Of a stretch of DNA of 54,846 bases, positions 42,398 to 51,127 are shown one piece after another (the stretch's first letter is position 1; every line of letters begins with the position of its first letter). Source of the DNA: Geobacteraceae bacterium (GTDB lineage Bacteria; Desulfobacterota; Desulfuromonadia; Geobacterales; Geobacteraceae); NCBI GenBank assembly GCA_024281055.1, contig JAMXLF010000064.1:1-54846 (forward strand). The letters are read 5' to 3'. The position numbers were made by a program, and so were the translations under genes. The notes below the pieces were generated by a model that saw nothing but the letters and a program-made list of their open reading frames with translations, was not told the origin of the DNA and searched no databases.

Positions 42398-43159
42398 CTA
42401 CCTGCCGAGATTGGCAAGTGCTTTAAGCAGCGGCGCACTCGATACCTTTATTATGCCCGTGAGCGGGGTGCTCATTTCAAGTATGAGAAAGACAGCCCCT
42501 GAAACCGACAACGCGCAGACGAGCAGAACGGCAATGATCGTCGCATTGCCGGGGGCCAGCAGGCCAACGCAGGCAAAGAGCACGGTAAGCCAGAACAGCA
42601 GCACGACGAGAAAAACTGGCGGAAGTGCCTGCTGCGTCTGTTCTATGAGGATCCAGCGTGTTTGTGCCATATCGGCGGCCAGCTGCAGCGCTTGCGACTG
42701 AAGCTGGCGCTGGGCGTCGCTGTGCGGCGACAGTCCACGCAGTCTGTCCTGAATTCTCTCTATGCTGCTTGTCGCTTCAATGGCTTTCAAGTTGGCTTGT
42801 CTTTTCCTGTCTTTGGGCCAGATCATATCAATTGCGTTGACAACGTCTTTGCGCACCTCCTCACGGACCTCCTTCGTTTCCGGCCCGTAGCTGGCCAGGA
42901 CGCGGTCGAGCATGATGATCTTCGCGCCTTCCTGCGTCAACCCGGCGTTCATCGCATCCAGCGTACCTTTTGCCGAGCTGACCAGCAGGCCGAGCACCAG
43001 TGCGGCCAGAGTCGCTATCAACCCTGCTCCCATCTTTACGATTTCCAACGCACTACCATTCAGATGATGATCCGGGAGATGCGAGCGTACGTACGGGCCG
43101 AGCAGTGCGCCGCCAGAGATGCACGCAAATGCAATCGCTGCGATTGCAATCGAGCTCAT
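42398..43159 (-). CDS. DUF4239 (bestrophin-like) membrane protein
   Basis: A 253-aa protein with two hydrophobic segments at the N-terminus (about 5-25, 42-62) and two near the C-terminus (about 183-230). The loop between is a charged helical region. MGAGLIATLAALVLGLLVSSAKG matches DUF4239, distantly related to bestrophin-like channels. The start follows GAGGTGAAGC. It is the first gene of the unit with the Na+/H+ antiporter. Its role is unknown; ion conduction is possible. Confidence 0.85.
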   Translation of the reverse strand: MSSIAIAAIAFACISGGALLGPYVRSHLPDHHLNGSALEIVKMGAGLIATLAALVLGLLVSSAKGTLDAMNAGLTQEGAKIIMLDRVLASYGPETKEVREEVRKDVVNAIDMIWPKDRKRQANLKAIEATSSIERIQDRLRGLSPHSDAQRQLQSQALQLAADMAQTRWILIEQTQQALPPVFLVVLLFWLTVLFACVGLLAPGNATIIAVLLVCALSVSGAVFLILEMSTPLTGIIKVSSAPLLKALANLGR

Positions 43160-43241
43160 GCTTCACCTCCCGACCCGCATGCCGGACAGGTGCGTGCCGT
43201 CACGGGATTCCAGGAAGGCTCTTTTCCCCGGCACCATCGGC

Positions 43242-43553
43242 TCACCGCAGGAATTCCCTCCCAGCGCTGTCGTAACAGACATCCCCACCGAGGTCGAAGT
43301 CGGAAAAACAGCCGTAGCACTTCCCCTTGCAGGCGTAATAGAGCGCATTGCACTGTTGTGCGGCTCCTGCCGGAGAAAACACCATGACGTTGCCGAGGTA
43401 GGCTTCGTCATCCTTGTCACCCGTGTAGCAGGAAACGTTGATGTTCTCGTCGGGATGCGCAGGTCGTACAGAGGCGGCCGCCGCAACGAGAACAGCCGCG
43501 CCGAGGAATGCCGCCCTGAGCGCTATGCCGCGCTTGCGAGTCATGCTCTTCAT
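43242..43553 (-). CDS. Small exported Cys-rich protein, paralogue 1
   Basis: 103 aa. A signal peptide (about 1-33) is followed by a compact domain with a fixed Cys pattern: NVSCYTG, QQCNALYYACKGKCYGCFSD, VCYD. It matches the protein at 44126-44428 at most of these positions. Six Cys suggest three disulfides or metal binding in the periplasm. GGGAGGT precedes ATG 43553. No family name known to me; I have the impression that this type is common in Geobacter-like genomes. Confidence 0.75.
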   Translation of the reverse strand: MKSMTRKRGIALRAAFLGAAVLVAAAASVRPAHPDENINVSCYTGDKDDEAYLGNVMVFSPAGAAQQCNALYYACKGKCYGCFSDFDLGGDVCYDSAGREFLR

Positions 43554-43566
43554 GTGGGGTACCTCC

Positions 43567-44082
43567 CTATCTTCCCAGCTCCTGTCGTATCCGTTCCCTG
43601 CGCTCGATTCTTTCCGCCGGGGTTTCTGCAGGTGGCGGCGCAGAGGGCGGGGTGAGCTCAGGGCTCGGGACTGCACCGGCAGGTGGCGGAGCCACAACAG
43701 TGGGAGCGACGACAGTGGGAGCGACGACATTAGGAGCCACAACCGCCGGCTTTGGTGCGGCCAGCCCCTTGGCAGCCTGCTCCCTGACAGCTTGCTCTCT
43801 TATGGCCTGCTCTCTTATGGCCTGCTCTCTGGCGGCCTGTTCCCGCGCGGCCTGCTCCTTCGCGGCTTGTTCCTTGCTGGCTTGGCCTTTGGTTGCCTGG
43901 CTTTTTCCGGTCTGACCCTTGGCAGCCCGTCCTTTAGCTGCTTGGCCCCTGGCGGCCTGACCCTTGCTTGGTGTGGCCTTTCCCCTGGCCGGTTTTTCCG
44001 TCTTCTCCCTCGGCTCGGCGGCGAAGGAAAAGGGAACAGCGAACAACAATACCGCCATCAATGCTACTGCCGCTTTTCTCAT
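43567..44082 (-). CDS. Exported repetitive Ala/Lys/Gln-rich protein
   Basis: 171 aa. The signal peptide ends near FSFA-AEP (22). A Lys/Arg-rich repeat region (about 25-110) is made of 4-5 residue units such as KGQAA, REQAA and REQAI. A short VVAPTVVAP repeat and a Pro/Ala-rich part follow, with a charged helical end (ERIERRERIRQELG). ATG 44082 is preferred for its GGAGGT site. It is highly basic, so it may interact with cell-wall or nucleic acid polyanions. It sits between the two Cys-rich paralogues, 13 bp from one. Confidence 0.72.
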   Translation of the reverse strand: MRKAAVALMAVLLFAVPFSFAAEPREKTEKPARGKATPSKGQAARGQAAKGRAAKGQTGKSQATKGQASKEQAAKEQAAREQAAREQAIREQAIREQAVREQAAKGLAAPKPAVVAPNVVAPTVVAPTVVAPPPAGAVPSPELTPPSAPPPAETPAERIERRERIRQELGR

Positions 44083-44125
44083 GTGCTTACCTCCGTACAT
44101 TATCCCGCGGGCAACGCGCCTGGCC

Positions 44126-44428
44126 TCACTTCTGAATTTTTCGCCCGTCATTGTCATAGCAGACCTGGAAGCCGTTGGGGTCGGTAAAACATCCCAGGCA
44201 TGCTCCCTGGCAGTCGTAGTAGAGCGAATTGCATCTCATGCCGGCATTCTGGGGAGACGTTACCGTAAGGCTGCCGATATAATTCCCCGGATCGAGATTT
44301 CCTTTGAAGCAGGAGACATTGACCCTCTCCCCCTGGACATCTTCCGGTTTTTCGCCCAGGGCGCAAGCCTGTCCCACGAAGCCGGCCGTGGCAGCGAGGA
44401 CAAAGAGGATGATGCCCCGGACTCCCAT
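44126..44428 (-). CDS. Small exported Cys-rich protein, paralogue 2
   Basis: 100 aa. A signal peptide (about 1-23) precedes NVSCFKG, MRCNSLYYDCQGACLGCFTD and VCYDNDGR, the same Cys order as the protein at 43242. The duplicated genes flank the repetitive protein on the same strand, so the three form one cluster. Ribosome binding is weak at the chosen ATG. Confidence 0.75.
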   Translation of the reverse strand: MGVRGIILFVLAATAGFVGQACALGEKPEDVQGERVNVSCFKGNLDPGNYIGSLTVTSPQNAGMRCNSLYYDCQGACLGCFTDPNGFQVCYDNDGRKIQK

Positions 44429-44495
44429 GCAACGGCTACAGGTTGAACCGTTCGTTTTTATGACGTCCTCCCTTCGGTATGCGAAGCCCCTGGCG

Positions 44496-44918
44496 TCATT
44501 GGGCTGATTTTGCCCCGGCTTCGTAGCGGGCCCTGATCGGCCCGAACTTTTCCCTGCACGCCGGGGCGAGCTCGGTGAAATGCGGACTCAGGCACTTGAC
44601 CAGGCGCCCGCCTCCCGGCTTCACGTCCGGACAAAATTTCGCGATATCCTGACCGCAGGCCTGCTTTGCCTCGTCCACCCGCTTCAGGATGCTTAGGACC
44701 TTGTCCAGGCAGACGGTGGAAAGCTCGCGGTCATGCTCCTGCAGGCATTTTATGATGCGTCCCTCGCCCGGTTGCACCTCCTTGCAGAATTTTTCGAGCT
44801 CATCCATGCACGGTCGCTGCTCGGCCGGTTCAGCAGGGGAGGCTGCTGCAGGAAACGCGAGCAGCACTGCCAGCGCAAGGGCCGGGACGCACTGCTTGTA
44901 CGATGGTGGCAGGATCAT
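44496..44918 (-). CDS. Exported Cys-rich GLG1-repeat protein
   Basis: A 140-aa exported protein. A signal peptide (about 1-27) is followed by two GLG1-type repeats: C.DELEKFCKEVQPGEGRIIKCL...LSTVC and C..DIAKFCPDVKPGGGRLVKCL...LAPAC. It is a paralogue of the protein at 31278-31676, 13 kb away. AAAGGAGGG precedes ATG 44918. Confidence 0.85.
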   Translation of the reverse strand: MILPPSYKQCVPALALAVLLAFPAAASPAEPAEQRPCMDELEKFCKEVQPGEGRIIKCLQEHDRELSTVCLDKVLSILKRVDEAKQACGQDIAKFCPDVKPGGGRLVKCLSPHFTELAPACREKFGPIRARYEAGAKSAQ

Positions 44919-45085
44919 ACTCCCTCCTTTGCTTCGAACGGCGGCGTGTATTTTGATCTCCACGCTGCAAACGATATCAATTTATGTGCCACGGGAAATT
45001 CCTTCGCCAACAAAACGCGCAGCCCTTTGGCGACGTGTGTTTACAGAGGTTGCCCGGTGTACGAAAAAAAGCAAGGACAGGATTT

Positions 45086-45121
45086 GGGACGGGATTTCGT
45101 CTTCGGGTCGAGTTATCGACT
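45086..45121. promoter_or_regulatory. Recurrent inverted motif, copy 3
   Basis: GGGACGGGATTTCGTCTTC with a weaker second half (TCGAGTTATCGAC) lies 66 bp before the GAF-NtrC gene. Its strong half is nearly identical to that of copy 4 just after the same gene, pointing to autoregulation by that protein. Confidence 0.5.
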
Positions 45122-45186
45122 TGTAATCAACAAATTCTATGATATCTCAATTAGTGAGTTAAATTTCTCCAAGTAATGGAGACGTG

Positions 45187-46854
45187 ATGGCGCAGACAGC
45201 GTCGAACAAAAGTCCCGAGAGGAAACTGAGACTCGCGGAGTTCAAGCTGCAGCCCCATGCCGGCCAGCCGGTGTCCGCCGACATTGTCGACCCGGCCAGG
45301 GTCCTGCAGTTCGAGGGGCTTATCTCAGATCTTTCGGTCAGATTCATCAACGTACCTGCCAAGGATGTCGGTCGGGAAATCACCGCAGCCCTGGGCCTGG
45401 TCCGGGAGATGTTCCAGTTTGACCGTTTCGGCCTGATTACCCTTTCTGCGGACAAGCGAGAGGCGGCTGTCACGTACTCTTCCTGTGGCGAGGGGACAGC
45501 CCCGTTCCCGGAAAAAATCGATGTCAGCCTGCTGTTTCCCTGGGCGCTGCAGCATCTGCTGCGCGGGGAGGCAATCTTCTTCTCGTCCCTGGAAAATTTG
45601 CCCGAGGAAGCGGCCGTTGACCGGCAAACCTGGCAGGCATTGGGGATCAAGACAAACATTACCCTTCCCATCCAGGTCATGGGCGCCGTTGAGTATCTCA
45701 TCGTCGCCTCTCGCGTCCATGTCTCGCACAAAGTGGACCCGGCGCTCTTTCCCCGGTTGCGCCTGCTGGGGGAGATTTTTGTCAATGCGCTGGTTCGCGG
45801 CAAAGCGGAAGCCGAATGCCTCAAAACGTACGCCGAGATCCAATGCCTGAAAGAGCAGTTGCAGCAGGAAGCAGAGTATCTTCGCTCGGAAATCAGGTGT
45901 TTCCAGAATCACGAGGAAATAATCGGCCAGAGCGCGTCCCTTGACAAGGTGCTGAGGCTGGTGGAACAGGTCGCGCCGACCAATTCCATGGTGCTCATCT
46001 GCGGCGAAACGGGGTCTGGCAAGGAGCTCATCGCGCGGTCCATCCACGACCACAGCCCGCGCCGGGACAAACCCATGGTGAAGGTGAACTGTGCCTCGCT
46101 GCCGGCCTCTCTGGTGGAAAGCGAGCTGTTCGGGCGGGAGAAGGGGGCGTATACCGGGGCCTTGACCCGGCAGGCCGGGCGTTTCGAGGTGGCCGACGGC
46201 TCGACCATTTTCCTCGACGAGATTTCGGAAATGTCCCTGGAACTCCAGGCAAAGCTCCTGCGGGTGCTGCAGGAAGGGCAGTTCGAACGGCTCGGCAGCA
46301 CGAAAACCATCCAGGTCAATGTCCGGGTCATTGCCGCCACCAACCGCAATCTTGGCGACGCGGTCAAGAAGGGTTCTTTCCGGGAAGATCTCTACTACCG
46401 GCTGAACGTCGTTCCCATTGTCGTTCCGCCGTTGCGCGAGCGGGCAGAGGACATCCCCCTCCTGGCCTGGGCCTTCGTCAACGAGTTCAACGAAAAGATG
46501 GGGAAGAAGATCAACAGGATCGCCAAGTCGGATATGGTCGCGCTGCAGAACTATCACTGGCCGGGAAACGTGCGCGAATTGCGCAATGTCGTCGAGTACG
46601 GTGTCATCATCGCTGCCGATAACAGGCTGCATGTTCGCCTGCCCGAATGCAGCGTGGAAGAAACCGGCCGGCCCCTGCTGATGGATGAGGTCGAGCGGCA
46701 GCATATCATGGCAATCCTCCAGCGCACCGGCTGGCGTATCAAGGGGGAGAACGGTGCTGCCCGGCTGCTGGGAATGAACCCCTCCACCCTCTATTCACGG
46801 ATGCAGAAATTGGGGATAGCCGTTCGTAATGGTCAGGACGAGATATCGCCCTGA
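45187..46854 (+). CDS. GAF-domain sigma-54 activator (NtrC family)
   Basis: A 555-aa activator without a receiver domain. Residues about 45-215 form a GAF-type sensory domain. The AAA+ domain (about 240-475) has Walker [15 protein letters not shown] (the sigma-54 loop variant) and Walker B IFLDEI. The C-terminal Fis-type helix-turn-helix contains [17 protein letters not shown]. Activation is thus by a small ligand or redox signal and not by phosphorylation. ATG 45187 follows GGAG. Copies of the recurrent inverted motif flank it on both sides, the likely binding sites. Confidence 0.93.
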   Translation: MAQTASNKSPERKLRLAEFKLQPHAGQPVSADIVDPARVLQFEGLISDLSVRFINVPAKDVGREITAALGLVREMFQFDRFGLITLSADKREAAVTYSSCGEGTAPFPEKIDVSLLFPWALQHLLRGEAIFFSSLENLPEEAAVDRQTWQALGIKTNITLPIQVMGAVEYLIVASRVHVSHKVDPALFPRLRLLGEIFVNALVRGKAEAECLKTYAEIQCLKEQLQQEAEYLRSEIRCFQNHEEIIGQSASLDKVLRLVEQVAPTNSMVLICGETGSGKELIARSIHDHSPRRDKPMVKVNCASLPASLVESELFGREKGAYTGALTRQAGRFEVADGSTIFLDEISEMSLELQAKLLRVLQEGQFERLGSTKTIQVNVRVIAATNRNLGDAVKKGSFREDLYYRLNVVPIVVPPLRERAEDIPLLAWAFVNEFNEKMGKKINRIAKSDMVALQNYHWPGNVRELRNVVEYGVIIAADNRLHVRLPECSVEETGRPLLMDEVERQHIMAILQRTGWRIKGENGAARLLGMNPSTLYSRMQKLGIAVRNGQDEISP

Positions 46855-46870
46855 AGACGAAATCCCGCCC
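46836..46870. promoter_or_regulatory. Recurrent inverted motif, copy 4
   Basis: AGGACGAGATATCGCC then GAAGACGAAATCCCGCCC. It starts in the last codons of the GAF-NtrC gene and ends upstream of the ABM-fold gene at 46990. Its second half is almost identical to that of copy 3 in reverse. Confidence 0.5.
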
Positions 46871-46989
46871 TTTCCGGAAACATCACACACCGAAAGTCAT
46901 CCCGCCTTCATTTTATAACTCCTCTTATTTACACGATTTTTTGAGCAAGTCATGCACGGCCCGCCATTGGCATGAATCTGGGATTAGGT

Positions 46990-47328
46990 ATGCCCATGAT
47001 GCTGGCCATGATGAAAATAGTGCCTTCTCCCGGCAAGCGACAGGAAACCCTCGACATTCTCCTTTCTGTCAAGGGGCCTGCCCTGGCGACCCCGGGGTGC
47101 CGTGCCTGTTCGATTTTCGAGGAACAGGGCGACGAGCAGACCATCGCCTACATCGAGCTGTGGCAGTCACCGGCGGAAATGTATCGCCACATACGCTCTT
47201 CGCTCTATTCCAGGATCCTCGAAGCGATGGAGCTCTCCACCAGTAAGCCTGAAATCTGTTTTCACACGGTTTTGAGGACGGAGGGCATGGAATTGATCGA
47301 AAGCTTGCGGAGCACGTCCACCATGTGA
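46990..47328 (+). CDS. ABM-like ferredoxin-fold protein
   Basis: A 112-aa protein resembling antibiotic-biosynthesis-monooxygenase proteins: MMKIVPSPGKRQETLDILLSV, PGCRACSIFEE with two Cys and IAYIELWQSPAEMYRHI. It is a distant relative of the gene at 12269. The start is uncertain: 46990 or ATG 46972 in frame. It follows the regulator gene and motif copy 4, so it may be a direct target. Confidence 0.75.
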   Translation: MPMMLAMMKIVPSPGKRQETLDILLSVKGPALATPGCRACSIFEEQGDEQTIAYIELWQSPAEMYRHIRSSLYSRILEAMELSTSKPEICFHTVLRTEGMELIESLRSTSTM

Positions 47329-47397
47329 TCAGGAGCGTGTAACGCCCCTAAGTCGTAACGCCTTGGCACAACAATTCATAGGAAAGGGAGGAGCATC

Positions 47398-48099
47398 ATG
47401 AAAAAGATGACAACAGCAGGGATGTTCGTAATGCTCGTCGCGGCCGCGTTTCAGTTCGGCGGCTGCGCGACGGGAAGCTACCAGGCGCGCAGCGTCGATA
47501 TCAAGAATTCACCCCTGGTCAACCCGGATATCCTGACGAAAGGGACCGATGACCAGGCCCTCTACCGTTATGTAAGCCCGAGAGCCGACTTCAAGAAGTA
47601 CGACAAGATCATGATCGACCCAGTCCTGGTTTTGAAGGACGGGGAACTTGACAAGGACGAACTGGCAGACTACCAGAAGCTCGCCAACAACGCCTATGTC
47701 TACCTGACCAGGGAACTGGAGAAGAATTACAAGGTCGTCGCGACACCCGAACCGGGCACATTGAGGCTCCAGACGGCCATCATCGATGCCGATCCCACGA
47801 AACCGGTCCGCAACACACTCTCGACTCTCATGCCCATCGGCATAGGCATCTCCATCGTCAAATATGCCGCCACCGGCAAGCAGTCCGGGGTGGGTGAAAT
47901 AACCGCGGAAATGAAACTGTCCGATGCCGATACCGGGGAACTTCTTGCCGCTGCGCTCGACCGGCGGGTCGGCGGTAAGGAACTTTCAGAGATGTGGAGC
48001 AAATGGCGCAATGCCGACGACGCCCTGCAGTACTGGGCGAAGAGGGTGAGCTATGCCCTGTGCGAGGCGCGTGGCGGCATGAACTGCGTGAAGCCCTGA
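47398..48099 (+). CDS. DUF3313 lipoprotein
   Basis: A 233-aa protein with lipobox GGC (Cys near 22). The chain has YRYVSPRADFKKYDKIMIDPV and LQTAIIDADPTKPVRNTLSTLMPIG, matching DUF3313, a family of outer-membrane-associated lipoproteins of unknown function. GGGAGGAG precedes the ATG. TTGGCACA at 47363 lies upstream, similar to the upstream regions at 20618 and 33742. Confidence 0.85.
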   Translation: MKKMTTAGMFVMLVAAAFQFGGCATGSYQARSVDIKNSPLVNPDILTKGTDDQALYRYVSPRADFKKYDKIMIDPVLVLKDGELDKDELADYQKLANNAYVYLTRELEKNYKVVATPEPGTLRLQTAIIDADPTKPVRNTLSTLMPIGIGISIVKYAATGKQSGVGEITAEMKLSDADTGELLAAALDRRVGGKELSEMWSKWRNADDALQYWAKRVSYALCEARGGMNCVKP

Positions 48100-48130
48100 T
48101 AGGCCTCTGGCCGAGAATTCCTCTAAAACA

Positions 48131-48157
48131 ATGCCGCCGACTGAATGTCGGCGGCAT
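48131..48157 (+). terminator. Perfect hairpin after the DUF3313 gene
   Basis: ATGCCGCCGAC and GTCGGCGGCAT make an 11-bp perfect stem around TGAAT. The trailing T run is short (TTTC), so it may only reduce readthrough into the next gene 20 bp later. Confidence 0.65.
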
Positions 48158-48176
48158 TTCACAAAGGAGGCACTCT

Positions 48177-48788
48177 ATGAAACAATTCGCGGTAATCTTC
48201 TGCGCCGCAGCTATCCTCACCTTGCCGGTGTTCGCCGGGGCAGAGGAGGGGCAGCAGGCCCCGGCCCCGCAGAAAAAGAAGGGACGGGTCGTCGCCGAAA
48301 CCATGGTGGCGGAACACGCCGTCGTCAAGGCGGTAAACATGGACAAGCGCACCCTCACCCTCACCATGCCGGACGGCACGGAGCGCACCTTCGTCATCGA
48401 CAAGAGGGTCAAGAGGCTTGGCGAGGTAAAGCCCGGGGATGTGGTGACGGCCCGCTATCGAGAAGCGGTGTCGGTGAAGCTCAACAAGACCAAAGTCCCC
48501 GAGGGGGTAAAGGTCGAGGGAACGGTCGCGCGCGACGAGAAGTCGGTGAAACCGGCGGGCTATGCCCACATGCAGGTAACGACGACGGCCACCATAGAAA
48601 AGATCTTCGATGACGGCAAGATGGTGACCCTCCGGATGCCGGACGGCACTACCACCGACGTCAAGGTGCGCGACAAGACAAATCTGGAGAAGATCAAGAA
48701 GGGTGAGGTGAAAGTGGGGGACCAGATCGAGATAACCTATACCCAGGCACTGGCCATTTCGGTCGAAAAGGTTGCGGAGGAGAAATAA
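48177..48788 (+). CDS. Exported beta-rich repeat protein
   Basis: 203 aa with a signal peptide (cleaved near AGA-EEG, 22). Two similar halves carry TVKAVNMDKRTLTLTMPDGT and TIEKIFDDGKMVTLRMPDGT, each followed by VKPGD or VKVGD: two tandem OB- or SH3-like small beta domains. This pattern is common in small periplasmic proteins annotated as hypothetical. AAAGGAGG precedes ATG 48177. It is 10 bp from the DUF3300 gene, so it is probably co-transcribed. Confidence 0.75.
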   Translation: MKQFAVIFCAAAILTLPVFAGAEEGQQAPAPQKKKGRVVAETMVAEHAVVKAVNMDKRTLTLTMPDGTERTFVIDKRVKRLGEVKPGDVVTARYREAVSVKLNKTKVPEGVKVEGTVARDEKSVKPAGYAHMQVTTTATIEKIFDDGKMVTLRMPDGTTTDVKVRDKTNLEKIKKGEVKVGDQIEITYTQALAISVEKVAEEK

Positions 48789-48798
48789 AGGAGCACGT

Positions 48799-50091
48799 AT
48801 GAGACCAACGTCGTTCTGGATGCGCGCGATGAGCCTGTTCGTCGCCATCCTGCTGGCGCTGCCCATGCACGTCGTGGGCCAGGAGGGCGGTAACGGCTCG
48901 CAGCAAAATAAGCTGCCGAAGGAAGAAATAGCGCAACTGGTGGCGCCGATCGCACTGTACCCTGACGAACTGGTCGCGCAGATCCTGATGGCCTCGACCT
49001 ATCCCCTGGAGATCGTCCAGGCCGACCGGTGGGTGAACCAGCACAAGGATCTCAAGGGGGACGCCCTGACAAAGGCCCTGGAAAAGGAGAACTGGGACCC
49101 GAGCGTCAAGTCGCTGGTGAACTTCCCCTCGGTGCTTTCGGCCATGAGCCAGAAGCTCGACCTGACGACAAAGCTGGGCGATGCGTTCCTCGCCCAGCAG
49201 AAGGACGTGCTGGACACCATCCAGGAGTTGCGGAGGAAAGCATATGACGCAGGGAACCTGAAGACCACCAAGGAGCAGACGGTGGTGGTCGAGAAGGAAA
49301 CGGTCGTCATCCAGCCCGCCAATCCCCAGGTCGTCTATGTCCCCACTTACAGTCCGACGGTGGTATACGGTGCATGGCCCTATCCCGCCTATCCTCCCTA
49401 CTACTATTATCCGCCGCCACCTCCCTACTACCCGGCATTAACCCTGGCTGCGGGCATTGCCATCGGCGCGGCCTGGGGCTACGCCTGGGGTAACTGCAAC
49501 TGGAATGGGGGTCACGTGAATTACAACGTGAACCAGAACATCAACGTCAACAACAGCATCAACCGCGAAAAGTACAAGGGGGATTTCGAGCGACGCCAAC
49601 CGAAGGGGGAGAGAGGCCAAGGGGGGGATAGAAACAGCTGGAGACATGACCCGAGCCACCGCAGAGGAGTAGGTTATAAGGACAAGGCGACCGCCAAGCA
49701 ATTCGGTCAGTCGCCGGCACGCTCGACCGAGGGAAGGCGCGAAGCACGCGGTTTCGGGGAAGGGCGCGGAGGTGGCGGTGGTGCCCGCCCGACGGCCGGG
49801 ACCATGGAGCGGGGCGGCAGGGCCGGTGGCGGTCCAAGTGCTGCGACAAGGCCCAGTACCGGTGGTGGTCCGAGTGCTGCGACACGGCCCAGTACAACCG
49901 GTGCCGGCGCCAGGGGAGGCCGTGACAGTGCCTTCGGCGGCGGGTACGGCAGCGGCAGCGCGGAACGCAGTGCGAGCCAGCGTGGCAGCACCAGCCGTTC
50001 CAGCAGCGGCTTCGGCGGTGCGCGATCCGGCGGAGGATTCGGTGGCGCACGGGGCGGTGGAGGCTTCCGCGGTGGCGGCGGGCGCAGGTAG
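48799..50091 (+). CDS. DUF3300 exported protein with Gly-rich tail
   Basis: 430 aa. A signal peptide (about 1-27) precedes the DUF3300 region (about 40-200): LVAPIALYPDELVAQILMAS, PLEIVQADRWV, VVYVPTYSPTVVYG. A Pro/Tyr-rich and a hydrophobic segment lead to an Asn-rich then Gly/Arg/Ser-rich low-complexity tail ending GGGGRR. The function is unknown. It is followed by DUF2950, a frequent neighbour. AAAGGAGC precedes ATG 48799. The tail contains PSAATRPST repeats. Confidence 0.9.
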   Translation: MRPTSFWMRAMSLFVAILLALPMHVVGQEGGNGSQQNKLPKEEIAQLVAPIALYPDELVAQILMASTYPLEIVQADRWVNQHKDLKGDALTKALEKENWDPSVKSLVNFPSVLSAMSQKLDLTTKLGDAFLAQQKDVLDTIQELRRKAYDAGNLKTTKEQTVVVEKETVVIQPANPQVVYVPTYSPTVVYGAWPYPAYPPYYYYPPPPPYYPALTLAAGIAIGAAWGYAWGNCNWNGGHVNYNVNQNINVNNSINREKYKGDFERRQPKGERGQGGDRNSWRHDPSHRRGVGYKDKATAKQFGQSPARSTEGRREARGFGEGRGGGGGARPTAGTMERGGRAGGGPSAATRPSTGGGPSAATRPSTTGAGARGGRDSAFGGGYGSGSAERSASQRGSTSRSSSGFGGARSGGGFGGARGGGGFRGGGGRR

Positions 50092-50148
50092 CTGTGTAGT
50101 GGAAGGTTGAAGGCGAGTTTCAGCCGTAGCCAAAGATGGGGGAACACC

Positions 50149-51105
50149 ATGACGGTCTTGACTTACTGCAAGGGTAATCTTTCACGCTGCCTGCGCATCC
50201 TGCCGGCCGTGCTGTTGATCCTGGCCCTGGGAGCGCCTGCCCTGGCCGCATCTGCCGGGAGCAAGCAGAAGTCCTTCGCTTCGCCGGAGGATGCGGTGCA
50301 AGGTCTCATCGCTGCCTTGAAGGATAACGATGACAAAAAACTGGCCGCCATCCTCGGTCCCGGTTCCAAGTCCCTTATCTCGTCGGGCGACAAGGTGGCG
50401 GACAAGAACGGCAGGGCCGAGTTCGTCAGGCTCTATGAAGAGAAAAACCGGATTGAGCTTGAGAAGCCGGACAAGGCAGTGCTCATCGTCGGCAGCCAGG
50501 ATTATCCGGCGCCGATACCTGTCGTGAAGCGTGGCAAGGCATGGGTGTTCGACACTAAAGCTGGGAAAGAAGAGTTGCTCAACCGGCGGATCGGTCGGAA
50601 CGAACTGGAGGCGATCGACGTTGCCCATGCGTATGTGGATGCTCAACGCGAATACGCTTCCGAGAATCGGGGCGGCCGCGAAGCGCTGGAATTCACACAG
50701 AAATTTCTCAGCGCCCCGGAGAAACAGGACGGACTCTACTGGCCGGCGAAAGAAGGGGAAGAAGAGAGCCCTTTCGGCCCGCTCGTCGCGCGGGCGGCCA
50801 GTGAGGGATACAGACACGGGAAAAACAGCCAGTCCACTCCATTCCATGGCTATTACTTCCGGATACTGAAGGCGCAGGGGAAGCACGCCGATGGCGGCGC
50901 CTTCAATTACGTGGTTAACGGCCACATGATCCTCGGCTTCGCCCTCGTAGCTTACCCGGCACAGTACGGGGCATCCGGCATCATGACCTTCATCGTGAAC
51001 CAGGATGGCGTCGTTTACCAGAAGAACCTCGGCAAGGACACCGCCACGGTCGCGGCGGCGATGAAGCTCTACGACCCCGACAAGAGCTGGCGGAAAGTAG
51101 AGTAG
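50149..51105 (+). CDS. DUF2950 exported protein
   Basis: A 318-aa protein with a signal peptide (about 1-36) and the DUF2950 chain: FASPEDAVQGLIAALKDND, YFRILKAQGKHADGGAFNYV and GIMTFIVNQDGVVYQKNLG. It is usually found beside DUF3300, as here (58 bp apart). It is probably periplasmic, function unknown. ATG 50149 is used; a longer in-frame TTG at 50107 lacks a ribosome site. Confidence 0.9.
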   Translation: MTVLTYCKGNLSRCLRILPAVLLILALGAPALAASAGSKQKSFASPEDAVQGLIAALKDNDDKKLAAILGPGSKSLISSGDKVADKNGRAEFVRLYEEKNRIELEKPDKAVLIVGSQDYPAPIPVVKRGKAWVFDTKAGKEELLNRRIGRNELEAIDVAHAYVDAQREYASENRGGREALEFTQKFLSAPEKQDGLYWPAKEGEEESPFGPLVARAASEGYRHGKNSQSTPFHGYYFRILKAQGKHADGGAFNYVVNGHMILGFALVAYPAQYGASGIMTFIVNQDGVVYQKNLGKDTATVAAAMKLYDPDKSWRKVE

Positions 51106-51127
51106 TCTGGTGTCAGGAGAGGTTGCC

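Noticed and set aside
43750-43930. Short tandem DNA repeats resembling a CRISPR-like array
   Set aside because: The units are in-frame codon repeats encoding Lys/Ala/Gln-rich peptides without spacers.
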